64,000 bases of DNA from Bradyrhizobium sp. CIAT3101. Its GTDB lineage: Bacteria > Pseudomonadota > Alphaproteobacteria > Rhizobiales > Xanthobacteraceae. Each line of letters opens with the position of its first letter. Within the stretch, counting starts at the first letter, position 1. The notes under the pieces are model-generated. The model ran no database searches and had not been told where the DNA came from. It saw only the letters and a list, made by a program, of their open reading frames with translations. Shown here piece by piece: positions 37,101 through 44,810 of this stretch. Location of the stretch: positions 5,353,001-5,417,000 of the forward strand of contig NZ_CP121634.1 of the NCBI RefSeq assembly GCF_029714945.1, read 5' to 3'. The position numbers and the translations under genes were made by a program.

Positions 37101-37319
37101 CCGCTGATGCTCGGCCACGGCACCGGCGCCGAGATCCGCCAGCCGCTCGGCTACGCCATGGTCGGCGGCCTGATCGTCAGCCAGGCGCTGACGCTGTTCA
37201 CCACCCCGGTCGTCTATCTCTATCTCGACAAGTTCTCGAACCTGTTCAAGAGCCACTCGGCCGAGGACGACGGGCACGAGGCGACCGGGCACGGCACCGT
37301 CAAGGAAGCCGCCGAGTAA
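34182..37319 (+). CDS. RND multidrug efflux pump (MdtB/MdtC-like)
   Basis: A 1045-residue RND inner-membrane transporter. It has 12 spans in two halves, each with a large periplasmic domain. The proton-relay aspartates are in GFVVDDAIVMLENI (span 4), and the matching lysine segment is KKNGIMMVDFAI in the second half. It starts with the ATGA overlap after the adaptor gene. It is a candidate exporter of drugs, solvents or siderophores; the closeness of iron genes suggests the last, but this is inference. No outer-membrane channel gene is adjacent. Confidence 0.93.
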   Translation: MTEGGISAPFIRYPIGTSLLMAGILFVGLVAYPLLPVAPLPQVDFPTIQITANLPGGSPETMASSVAQPLERQFAQIPGIAQMTSTSYLGTASITIQFDLNRSIDGAANDVQGAINAASGQLPKNLPSPPTYRKVNPADSPILLLSATSDTLPLTTVSDSIDAQLAQQISQISGVAQVFIGGQQKPSVRVQIDPAKLVAKGLSLEDVRSAIGITTVDSPKGNIDGEKRAYTIYANDQLLQSKDWNDVIIAYRNGGPLRIKDIGQAVTGPEDAKQAAWANGKRGVFLVVFKQPGANVIETVDRIKATLPRLVAAIPPAVKIEVISDRTTTIRAAVEDVQFTLLLTIALVVMVIFVFLRSFWATVIPTITVPLALLGACALMWVFGYSLDNLSLMALTIAVGFVVDDAIVMLENITRYIEEGEKPLAAAFRGSKEIGFTIVSISISLVAVLIPLLLMGGIIGRLFREFAVVLAMTIFVSMFVSLTLTPMMASRFLRSHSEVTHGKFYQWSENAFDALLRGYEYVLDHAMAWRRTTLVIFFATLGLSVYLFILIPKGFFPQQDVGLITATSEASQDISFAEMQRRQVELGKIVMEDHDIASVAMNIGGSGRAGNNGNMFITLKPRNERDASAQQIIARLRPKLEKVSGARLYMQAAQDVRLGGRPTRTQFEFTLQDADLGELNSWAPKILAKMQTLPELRDVATDQQTQGTTVQLKINRDTASRYGIQPQLIDDTLYDAFGQRQVAQYFTQLNSYHVILEILPEMQGNLDSLNKLYLKSPLTGDQVPLSTFATWTTDPVRSLSISHQGQFPAITISFNLAQGVALGQATEAVQKAMADMGAPATLNSSFQGTAQAFQQSLGTVPLLILAALVVVYLILGILYESYIHPITILSTLPSAGVGALAILMAAGFEFSLIALIGVILLIGIVKKNGIMMVDFAIAAERDGKTPEQSIRQAALLRFRPIMMTTMAALLGGVPLMLGHGTGAEIRQPLGYAMVGGLIVSQALTLFTTPVVYLYLDKFSNLFKSHSAEDDGHEATGHGTVKEAAE

Positions 37320-37383
37320 GCTTGCGCCGCGGCTTCCGCGACGCTACAGCGAGGCCCTCGGTTCACGCCAACGCGGTCTCGCC

Positions 37384-37962
37384 ATGCCCATGCAATCCAG
37401 ACTTGTCGCTCTCGCCGCCGCTGCCCTGTTGTCCACGGGTGCCGCGTATGCCCAGCAGGGCGCCAAGAAGAACGCAGCGTCCCCAACCCCGGCCGCGCAG
37501 GCGGCGCCCTCGCCCGCACCGACCCAGCCGCAGGCCGCTGAAGGCGCTCCGGCGCAGCCCGGCTGGATCGCACGCTGCACCAGCGCGAGCCGCGACGCGC
37601 CGCTCGAATGCGCGATCGAGCAGAACGCGGTCCTGACCAAGACCGGCCAGACCATCGTCCTGATCAACATCCGCATCGCGCCCGATACCCGCACGCCGGT
37701 CGCCCTGCTCCAGCTGCCGCTCGGCCTCAACCTGCCGATCGGCGCCAAGCTTCAGGTCGACGAGGGCAAGACGGTCGATCTCCAGATCCAGACCTGCGAG
37801 AACCGCGGCTGCTACGCCTCGACGCCGATCGCGCCCGACCTGCTTGCGAGCCTGAAGTCGGGCAAGCAATTGAAGGTCTCCTTCCAGAACATGGCGAAGG
37901 AAACGATCGCGATCCCGATGCCGCTGAACGACTTTGCGGCCGCTTACGACAAGATCAAGTAG
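37384..37962 (+). CDS. IalB-family exported protein
   Basis: A 192-residue secreted protein of the invasion-associated locus B family, common in rhizobia and Bartonella. A signal peptide (LVALAAAALLSTGAAYAQQ) and a Pro/Ala-rich linker precede the domain with IARCTSASRDAPLECAIEQ and CENRGCYASTPI, whose cysteines probably form disulfides. The role outside Bartonella is unknown. It is not clearly part of the RND operon (65 bp gap). The start could also be the ATG two codons later. Confidence 0.88.
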   Translation: MPMQSRLVALAAAALLSTGAAYAQQGAKKNAASPTPAAQAAPSPAPTQPQAAEGAPAQPGWIARCTSASRDAPLECAIEQNAVLTKTGQTIVLINIRIAPDTRTPVALLQLPLGLNLPIGAKLQVDEGKTVDLQIQTCENRGCYASTPIAPDLLASLKSGKQLKVSFQNMAKETIAIPMPLNDFAAAYDKIK

Positions 37963-38062
37963 GTCCGCCGACGTCGGTGGCTTGCACCGGGCGGCTTCCC
38001 GAGCCGCCCGTGCTGGATTACGCTGGTGCCGCAGCCGGATGTCCCGGCAACGGCGGTGGAGC

Positions 38063-38368
38063 ATGACGCGAGAAAAGTCGGGCCTCGATCGGCTTGCTCT
38101 CTTGATCACCATCATTGGGGTGATCGGCGCCGCCACATGCGCACAGGCCCAATTGCAGTCGCCGCCGACGCCAACGGCCGAGCCGACCGTCCATGATGCG
38201 AGGGTGCGGCCACGCAACGACCAGACCGACGGCAATTTCTCGCAGACGCCCAATGCCGGCAAATCGTCGTCCACCTCCGATGTGAAGCGCATTCGCACGA
38301 CGCGCGAACGCAACATGGACGCCCCTTTCGCGATTGGACCGCTGCAGCCGCCCCCAACCAAGCCGTAG
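38063..38368 (+). CDS. Small exported protein of unknown function
   Basis: A 101-residue protein with an N-terminal signal (LALLITIIGVIGAATCAQAQLQ) and a polar, Pro/Thr/Asn-rich mature part (SPPTPTAEPTVHDARVRP ... GPLQPPPTKP) without obvious folded-domain features. GGTGGAGC precedes the ATG. It may be a periplasmic or surface peptide. It lies between the IalB gene and the convergent arylsulfatase. Confidence 0.6.
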   Translation: MTREKSGLDRLALLITIIGVIGAATCAQAQLQSPPTPTAEPTVHDARVRPRNDQTDGNFSQTPNAGKSSSTSDVKRIRTTRERNMDAPFAIGPLQPPPTKP

Positions 38369-38390
38369 CGACCCGTCTGCGGCGTCGCGC

Positions 38391-40679
38391 TTACTGCCGC
38401 GCCATCTGCGCATTGCCGACGGCCTCGCCGTCGAGCGTCTGGTCGTTGTGCATGGTGACGGTGACGCGCAGCAGCTTTCCCTCAAACTCGAACGGCGCCT
38501 CGTAGTGCGACACCGGGCTGCCGCGGTCGCGGCCGATGTCGAGGCCCGACCACGAGATCAGCGTATGGAATCCGAGCTGGGTCTGCAGCGAGCCGGCCTT
38601 CTCGCCATCGATCAACAGCGTGTAGTCGGTGACACCGGTGCGCGAGCCCTTGGCGGGCGGCTCCGTGCGGACGAGACGCTCGACATGAACGCCCAGCCGA
38701 CGCGCACCGGAGCGAACCTGGCGGTCGGAGCGCACGATCTGATGGCTGCCGCCGATGTTGAGGTCGTGCACGAGATGGCCGTCCTTGACATAAAGGCTGT
38801 AGCCCGACGTCGCATCGCCATGCGAGATCAGCACGCCATCAGAGCCCACGTCGCCGATCTCGACATGCGCCTCGATCGTGTAGCTGCGGCTGCGCACATC
38901 GGGCGCGACGTCGGTCGGCACGTGGCCCATGCCGTGGTGGAAGACGAAGTGGTGGCGCGCGCCGTGGAAGCGCGCGGCGTTCTCGGCAAAGCGCGGCCCG
39001 AAACGGTCGTCGAGCGGCAGCACATTATGCTTCTCGGCCTCGCCCCACCATGTCGCGATCATCTGCGCCAGCCGCTCAGGCTCTTTCGTCGCAAGATCGT
39101 CGGTCTCGGAGAAATCGCGGTCGAGATGGAACAGCTCCCATTTGTCTTTCTCGAACGGCGTGCCGGGCGGATGGTAGGCGACCGCCTTCCAGCCGCCTTG
39201 CCAGAGCCCGCGATGGCCGAACATCTCGAAATATTGCGGCGAGCTTTTTGAAGGCGCGGACGCATCCGTGATCGAGCGCGCAAAGCTCTCGCCTTCGAGC
39301 GGCATCTGCGGGCAGCCGGCGATCTCGGATGGCGCGCCGATCCCGATCAACTCGAGCAGCGTCGGCGTCAGGTCGCAGGCGTGCACGAACTGGTGCCGCA
39401 GCTCGCCTCTGGCTGCAATCCGTTTCGGCCAGTTGATGACGAAGGGATCGCGGATGCCGCCGCCATGGGTGTTCTGCTTGTAGCGGCGCAGCGGCGTGTT
39501 GGAGGCCATGGCCCAGCCATGCGGGAAATTGCTGTGGGTGTCGAGTCCGCCGATCTCGTCGATGCGGGCGAGCTTCTCGGGAATCGGCTCCGGCTTGAAA
39601 TTGAACGGCCCCATCGCGTTGACGAAACCGAGCGGGCCGCCCTCCTGGCTCGCGCCGTTGTCGGACATCACGATGATGACCGTGTTGTCGCGAATGTCAG
39701 CCGTCTCCAGGAACGAAACAAGGCGCGCGAGATGCCGGTCGGAATGGTCAAGCATGCCGGCGAAGGCCGCCTGTAGCCGCGTGAACACACGACGCTCGTC
39801 GATGGAGTGATCCTCCCAGGCCTTCACGCCGTCATTGCGATCAGGCATCCGCGTCTCCTGCGGCACCAGTCCCATCGCCTTCTGGCGCGCCAGCCGCCGC
39901 TCGCGCTCGACATCCCAGCCGTGAACGAATTCGGGATCGTAGCTGCGGATGATGTCGGCCGGCGCCTGATGCGGCGCATGACAGGCGCCGAGTGCGACCC
40001 AGGTCAGCCAGGGGATATCGGGCCGGTCGGCATGGTGATCGCCGATGAAGCGGATCGCCTGGTCGATCAGGTCCTCGGTCAGATGATAGCCGTCGGCGTA
40101 GGTGCCGGGAGGATCGATGTGCGTGTTGTCGGAGACGAGCTCGGGCGCATATTGGTCGGTCTCGGCGTCGAGAAAGCCGTAGAAGCGGTCGAAGCCGCGC
40201 CCCAGCGGCCAGCCGTCGAATGGGCCGGTCGCCCCGCTCTCGGTCAGCGGCGTGACGTGCCATTTTCCGACCATGTAATTGCGATAGCCGTGCACGCGCA
40301 GCATTTCGGCAAGCGTCCCCGCCTCGCGCGCGATCTTGCCGCGATAGCCGGGATAACCGGAGTCGAAATTGGCGAGGCACCCGACGCCGACCGAATGATG
40401 ATTGCGCCCGGTGAGCAGCGCGGCGCGCGTCGTCGAGCACATCGCGGTGGTGTGGAAGCCCGAGTAGCGCAGCCCCTCCGCAGCGAGCCGATCGATGGTC
40501 GGCGTCTTGATGCTCGAGCCGTAGCAGCCGAAGTCGGAGAAGCCGACATCGTCGAACAGCACGACGAGAATGTTCGGCGCGCCCGCGGGCGGCTTCACGG
40601 CCTCCGGCCACCAGGGTTTCGACTCCGCAACCGTCTTGCCGACGGTGCCGCGAAACGGCGCGCCACTGCCTGCGCTCAT
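38391..40679 (-). CDS. Arylsulfatase (type I sulfatase)
   Basis: A 762-residue sulfatase that releases sulfate from aryl or sugar sulfate esters. Metal ligands DD (residues 43-44 in VVLFDDVGFSDFG), the modification cysteine Cys81 in CSTTRAALLTGRN, VGKWHV and a large C-terminal jelly-roll-like domain are visible. The third motif residue is Thr rather than Pro, as seen in some alphaproteobacterial members, so formylglycine modification at Cys81 is likely. No signal peptide is apparent. It diverges from a TetR gene around an AT-rich palindrome. Confidence 0.92.
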   Translation of the reverse strand: MSAGSGAPFRGTVGKTVAESKPWWPEAVKPPAGAPNILVVLFDDVGFSDFGCYGSSIKTPTIDRLAAEGLRYSGFHTTAMCSTTRAALLTGRNHHSVGVGCLANFDSGYPGYRGKIAREAGTLAEMLRVHGYRNYMVGKWHVTPLTESGATGPFDGWPLGRGFDRFYGFLDAETDQYAPELVSDNTHIDPPGTYADGYHLTEDLIDQAIRFIGDHHADRPDIPWLTWVALGACHAPHQAPADIIRSYDPEFVHGWDVERERRLARQKAMGLVPQETRMPDRNDGVKAWEDHSIDERRVFTRLQAAFAGMLDHSDRHLARLVSFLETADIRDNTVIIVMSDNGASQEGGPLGFVNAMGPFNFKPEPIPEKLARIDEIGGLDTHSNFPHGWAMASNTPLRRYKQNTHGGGIRDPFVINWPKRIAARGELRHQFVHACDLTPTLLELIGIGAPSEIAGCPQMPLEGESFARSITDASAPSKSSPQYFEMFGHRGLWQGGWKAVAYHPPGTPFEKDKWELFHLDRDFSETDDLATKEPERLAQMIATWWGEAEKHNVLPLDDRFGPRFAENAARFHGARHHFVFHHGMGHVPTDVAPDVRSRSYTIEAHVEIGDVGSDGVLISHGDATSGYSLYVKDGHLVHDLNIGGSHQIVRSDRQVRSGARRLGVHVERLVRTEPPAKGSRTGVTDYTLLIDGEKAGSLQTQLGFHTLISWSGLDIGRDRGSPVSHYEAPFEFEGKLLRVTVTMHNDQTLDGEAVGNAQMARQ

Positions 40680-40736
40680 CTGTTGCTCCCTGTCCCGGCC
40701 ATCGCGGTTGACCCGCAGCTCGTCTCAATCTAAATT

Positions 40737-40756
40737 ATAATCAGAATTATGATTAT
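40737..40756. promoter_or_regulatory. TetR-type operator palindrome
   Basis: ATAATCA-n6-TGATTAT is a perfect 7-bp inverted repeat in an AT-rich patch of an otherwise GC-rich gap. It lies 13 bp before the TetR gene and 58 bp before the arylsulfatase. Spacing and symmetry suit a TetR dimer; it probably also overlaps a promoter. Confidence 0.65.
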
Positions 40757-40768
40757 GATCTGGGGCGG

Positions 40769-41455
40769 ATGCAAGCACGAACGCGACCATTTTCCGAGGC
40801 GCCTGGCTCCCGCGATTTCGACCTGCCGGGCGTCGCCCCGTCACGCCAGAGACGCAGCCGCGAGACGACGCTGGCGCTGCTGCGGGCCGGCGCCGATATG
40901 CTGCGGACGCGAAGCCTGGCCGAGCTCTCGATCGAGGCGCTCTGCACTGAAGTCGACGCCACGGTCGGCGCCTTCTACAGCCGCTTCGAGAGCAAGGAGG
41001 CCTATTTCAACGCGCTGATGGCGCTCGCCGCACGCGACGGCGAGCAGCGGCTCGGCGAAATCAGGCGGCCGTCGCCCGAGACCAATCTCGACAAGCTCTG
41101 CCATATCGTCGTCAGCGGCATCATCGGCTGGATGCGCCACCACGAGGGCGTGCTGCGTGCAGCGCTGCAGCATGACGACACTCGTCCGGACAAATGGACG
41201 CCATTCAAGGCACTGGCCAAGGCCACCACCGCGCGTGCCACCCCTCTCCTGCTGCCGGCCATGGGCAAGGGCCGCGCGGCCGCCAAGACCCGCGCCATCG
41301 CGTTCGGCTTCCAGGTGGTGCTGGGCACGCTGGTGAACGCGATCCTCAACGATCCCGGACCGCTGTCGCTTCGGTCAAAAGAGATCGAGACGCGGCTTGC
41401 AGGCTGCCTGTTGCTGCTGCTGCAGGCAGAGATCGATCAGTCCACGCCCAAATAA
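40769..41455 (+). CDS. TetR family regulator
   Basis: A 228-residue TetR protein. The HTH lies around residues 45-75 (LAELSIEALCTEVDATVGAFYSRFESKEAYFNAL), and a helical effector domain fills the rest. It diverges from the arylsulfatase with a perfect palindrome between them, so it probably represses that gene and itself. Its last 19 bp overlap the 3' end of the convergent livF. The effector may be an aryl sulfate or a related compound (inference). Confidence 0.9.
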   Translation: MQARTRPFSEAPGSRDFDLPGVAPSRQRRSRETTLALLRAGADMLRTRSLAELSIEALCTEVDATVGAFYSRFESKEAYFNALMALAARDGEQRLGEIRRPSPETNLDKLCHIVVSGIIGWMRHHEGVLRAALQHDDTRPDKWTPFKALAKATTARATPLLLPAMGKGRAAAKTRAIAFGFQVVLGTLVNAILNDPGPLSLRSKEIETRLAGCLLLLLQAEIDQSTPK

Positions 41456-42156
41456 GCCTTCTGCACCTGCGGGTCCTCGGCCAATGCCGCGGCGGTACCG
41501 GACAGCACGCTCTTGCCGACCTGGAGGACGGTGGCGAAGTCGGAGACTTCCAGTGCGAGCTCGATCGATTGCTCGGCGAGCAGGATGGTCAGGCCTTCGC
41601 GATGCAGGCGACCAAACGTTTCGTACATGGACTCGACCACCGCCGGCGCAAGGCCAAGCGATGGCTCGTCCAGCATCAACAGCTTCGGGTCGCTCATCAG
41701 CGCCCGGCCGACCGCCAGCATCTGCCGCTCGCCGCCGGACATGGTGCCGGCACGCTGGTTGCGGCGTTCCTTCAGCCGCGGGAAGATCTCGTAGACGCGT
41801 TCAAGCAGTTCGGCCTGGCGCGATCTGTCGTGCAGCGGAGTCGCGCCGAGCATGAGGTTGTTCTCGACGCTCTGCTGCACGAACAGCCGCCAGCCCTCCG
41901 GCGACAGCGCCAGCCCCTTGCGCACGATCGCGAAGGCCCTCTCGCCGGCGATGTCCTCGCCGCGAAAGCTGATCGTGCCGGAATGCACGGGGATGAGGCC
42001 GGCGATCGCGTTCAGTGTCGTGGTCTTGCCGCCGCCATTGGAGCCGAGTAGCGCGACGACGCTGCCCTCAGGCACCTCCAGAGAGACGTCGGAGACGCCG
42101 ATGAGGTCGCCATAGCGCACCTCGAGGTGCTCGATCCTGAGCAACGGTCCGCTCAT
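41437..42156 (-). CDS. livF: Branched-chain-type ABC ATPase LivF
   Basis: A 239-residue ATPase of the LivF group. Walker A is GSNGGGKTT, the signature MSGGERQMLAVGRAL, Walker B LLMLDEPSLGL. It energises a HAAT-family importer with LivG, LivM and LivH. It overlaps the stop of livG by four bases. The importer is of the amino-acid type by family, but its upstream neighbours are inositol genes. Confidence 0.93.
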   Translation of the reverse strand: MSGPLLRIEHLEVRYGDLIGVSDVSLEVPEGSVVALLGSNGGGKTTTLNAIAGLIPVHSGTISFRGEDIAGERAFAIVRKGLALSPEGWRLFVQQSVENNLMLGATPLHDRSRQAELLERVYEIFPRLKERRNQRAGTMSGGERQMLAVGRALMSDPKLLMLDEPSLGLAPAVVESMYETFGRLHREGLTILLAEQSIELALEVSDFATVLQVGKSVLSGTAAALAEDPQVQKAYLGVD

Positions 42157-42920
42157 AGGTCCGGCCCGCCCAACAGCTCGACCGGCGTGTGGCCGGCGGC
42201 CGCCTTCGCCGCGCGTTTGCCGAGATAGGCCTCGATCACGGCCGGGTTCGAGGTGACCTCGCGCGGCGAGCCGCGGGCAATCTCCTTGCCCTGGTGAAAC
42301 ACCATCACCCGGCTCGCGAGCGACATGATCACTTCCATGATGTGCTCGACGATGACGAGCGTGATGCCGGACCGATGGATGTCGCGGACGAGATCGATCG
42401 CAAGCTTCACCTCATGGGCGTTGAGGCCGGCCATGGCCTCATCGAGCAGCAACACCTTTGGCTCGGTCGCAAGAGCGCGGGCGATCTCCAGCCGCTTGCG
42501 GCCCGGCGTGCCGAGCGAGCGCGCCGGTGCATCCGCAAGCCGGCTCATGCCCACGCGCTCCAGCACGGCACGCGCCTTGGTCTCGGCTTCCTTGCGCTGC
42601 GCGGTGCGCAGGAATGCACCGATCATGACGTTTTCCAGCACCGTCATGCCTTCAAAGGTCTGCGGCACCTGGAAGGTGCGGGCAAGCCCGAGCCCGGCAC
42701 GCAACTCCGGCGTGGCGTCGGTGATATCGCGCCCCTCGAACAGGACGCGGCCGGAAGTGGTCTTGAGATCGCCGGTCAGGCAATTGAAGAAGGTGGACTT
42801 GCCTGCGCCGTTCGGGCCGATCAGGCCGAGAATGTCGCCCTGCTCCAAGGTGACGGAGGCGTCGTCCACCGCCTTGAAGCTGCCGAACGCTTTGGTGATT
42901 CCGCGTGCTTCAAGGAGCAT
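42153..42920 (-). CDS. livG: Branched-chain-type ABC ATPase LivG
   Basis: A 255-residue ATPase of the LivG group. Walker A is GPNGAGKST, followed by the EGRDITDATPELRAGLGLARTFQVPQ insert typical of LivG. The signature is the variant SLGTPGRKRLEIARAL, and Walker B reads VLLLDEAMAGL (Ala rather than Pro after Glu), as in one LivG subgroup. The ATG after GGGAGCAAGCC was chosen; 20 more codons of open frame lie upstream inside livM. Confidence 0.92.
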   Translation of the reverse strand: MLLEARGITKAFGSFKAVDDASVTLEQGDILGLIGPNGAGKSTFFNCLTGDLKTTSGRVLFEGRDITDATPELRAGLGLARTFQVPQTFEGMTVLENVMIGAFLRTAQRKEAETKARAVLERVGMSRLADAPARSLGTPGRKRLEIARALATEPKVLLLDEAMAGLNAHEVKLAIDLVRDIHRSGITLVIVEHIMEVIMSLASRVMVFHQGKEIARGSPREVTSNPAVIEAYLGKRAAKAAAGHTPVELLGGPDL

Positions 42921-43881
42921 GGCTTGCTCCCGTGTCGGATGTTGGCTTCCTGCGCCGCGTGAACAGGCTGAGCAGGCCACCGGGCTGGAAGCGCGCGATC
43001 AGCACGATGATCGCGCCATAGACCACGAAGGTGAGGCCCGCCCCCTTGCCGCCAAGCCAGCTATTGGAAATCTCCTCCAGCGGCACCAGGATCGCCGCGC
43101 CCACCAATGGCCCGAACAGCAGCCCTGCCCCGCCGAGTGCTGCCATGATCAGGATTTTCACCGAGATCAGGATGCCGAGGCCTGACTCGGGATCGACAAA
43201 GCCGAACATCATCGCATAGAGCGCGCCGGCGACGCTGGTGAATGCCGCACTCAGCATGTAGGCGTAAAGCTTGGTGCGGCTGGCGGGTGCACCGAGCGAG
43301 CGCGCGGCGCGTTCGGAATCCTTGATCGCACGCAGGTAAAATCCCATCCGGCTGTTGGTCATCCACCAGGTGATGAACAGCGTGATCGCGAGGATGACGA
43401 GGAAGAGATAGTAGTACGGCAGCGACGACAGGAACGAGAGATCGAAGATGTTGCGCGGCACGGTCGGGCCCGAGAGGCCGACCGCCGCTCCCAGCCAATC
43501 GGTGTTGGTGACGATCAACCGCATGGTCTCGGCGACGGCGATTGTCGCCATGCTGAAGTAATGGCCCGACAGCCGTAGCGTCGGCACGCCGACGATCGCG
43601 GCAAGCGCGACCGCAATGACAATGCCGCCCGGAATTCCAAGCAACGGCGACAATCCGAACTTGGCGTAGGACCCCATCGCGGCATAGGCCCCGCAGCCGA
43701 AGAACACGACATGGCCGACCGAGACCTGGCCGGCATAGCCGCCGACGATATTCCAGGCCGACGCCGCGATCGCGTAGAGCAGCACCAGCGCGCCAAGGCG
43801 CTGCTGGAACGGCGAGGACAACAGCAGCGGATAGCTGATCGCAGCCGCGACGACGACCGAGAGCCAGATCAGGCGCCGCAT
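42910..43881 (-). CDS. livM: Branched-chain-type ABC permease LivM
   Basis: A 323-residue permease with about nine to ten spans. The loop facing the ATPase is AIKDSERAARSLGAPASRTKLYAYMLSAAF. It overlaps livG by 11 bp and livH by one base (TGATG), so the four genes are one transcript. Confidence 0.9.
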   Translation of the reverse strand: MRRLIWLSVVVAAAISYPLLLSSPFQQRLGALVLLYAIAASAWNIVGGYAGQVSVGHVVFFGCGAYAAMGSYAKFGLSPLLGIPGGIVIAVALAAIVGVPTLRLSGHYFSMATIAVAETMRLIVTNTDWLGAAVGLSGPTVPRNIFDLSFLSSLPYYYLFLVILAITLFITWWMTNSRMGFYLRAIKDSERAARSLGAPASRTKLYAYMLSAAFTSVAGALYAMMFGFVDPESGLGILISVKILIMAALGGAGLLFGPLVGAAILVPLEEISNSWLGGKGAGLTFVVYGAIIVLIARFQPGGLLSLFTRRRKPTSDTGASHAP

Positions 43882-44744
43882 CACATCTTCCCCATCAGGC
43901 CCTGTGGCCGGAACCAGAGGAAGAACAGGAACAGGACATAGACGACAATGTCCTTGTACACCGCGCCGATCAGATAGCCCGACAGTGACTCGATCACGCC
44001 GATCAACAGGCCCGCAACCAGCGCGCCGGGCACGCTGCCGAAGCCGCCAAGCGAGACCGTGACGAAGGCAACGATGCTGAGCGTCTCGCCGACTGTCGGT
44101 ACGATGTAGAAGAAGTTCGCGATCAGCGCGCCGGCAAGGCCGGTGGCACCGGCCGCGATCGCCCAGGCGATCGCCTGCATGGTGTCGGGCCTGATCCCCA
44201 TCAGCTGCGCCGCGGTCTGGTCCTCCGCCACCGCCAGCATCTTCGAGCCGAGCGAGGTGCGGGTCAGCAGCAGATGCAGACCGAGCGTCACCAGCAGCGC
44301 GACCACACCGGCCAGCAGCCGCGAGGCCTCGATGCGCAGACCCGCAAACGCATAGGTACCACCGACGATGTTCGGCGGCATCGACAGGAAGTTGGCGCCG
44401 AACCACCAGAACACGGAATAGCGCAGCAGCAGCGCGAGGCCGAAGGTGCCGAGGATCTGCGCCAGCATCGGCCCCTTCATGATGTCGCGGATCAGGGCGA
44501 AGTAGACGACGACGCCGACGGTTGCGAGCACCAGCGTTGCGAGCGGCGCACCCAGGATCGGTCCGCCGCCCATCAGGGTGTAGACGACATAGGCGACATA
44601 CATGCCGAGCATGACGAAATCGCCATGCGCGAAATTGACGATGTTCATCATGCCCCATACCAGCGTGAGGCCTGACGAAAACAGGGCGTAGACGGCGCCG
44701 AGCAGCAGCCCGCCGACAATCACCTGCACGAGGACAAAGGACAT
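43881..44744 (-). CDS. livH: Branched-chain-type ABC permease LivH
   Basis: A 287-residue permease with about eight spans. The ATPase loop is LAVAEDQTAAQLMGIRPDTMQAIAWAIAA. I chose MSFVLVQVIVGGLLLGAVYAL; an upstream TTG would add seven residues. A stable GC hairpin lies between this gene and the binding protein before it. Confidence 0.9.
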   Translation of the reverse strand: MSFVLVQVIVGGLLLGAVYALFSSGLTLVWGMMNIVNFAHGDFVMLGMYVAYVVYTLMGGGPILGAPLATLVLATVGVVVYFALIRDIMKGPMLAQILGTFGLALLLRYSVFWWFGANFLSMPPNIVGGTYAFAGLRIEASRLLAGVVALLVTLGLHLLLTRTSLGSKMLAVAEDQTAAQLMGIRPDTMQAIAWAIAAGATGLAGALIANFFYIVPTVGETLSIVAFVTVSLGGFGSVPGALVAGLLIGVIESLSGYLIGAVYKDIVVYVLFLFFLWFRPQGLMGKM

Positions 44745-44779
44745 GAGCCGCGTTGCTCTGATCAAATCAGTTTGGGACA

Positions 44780-44800
44780 GGCGGGGCTTTCGGCCCCGCC
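44780..44800 (-). terminator. Intercistronic hairpin between livK and livH
   Basis: GGCGGGGC pairs with GCCCCGCC around a 5-nt loop (TTTCG on the plus strand, so CGAAA in the mRNA). There is no U-run on the transcribed strand, so it probably stabilises the binding-protein mRNA or lowers readthrough to the permeases. Confidence 0.6.
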
Positions 44801-44810
44801 TTCAGCAATT

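Noticed and set aside
42921..44658. A 582-codon frame joining antisense-like sequence to LivM
   Set aside because: Only the part after the ATG at 43881 has permease character; the rest is out of frame with livH.
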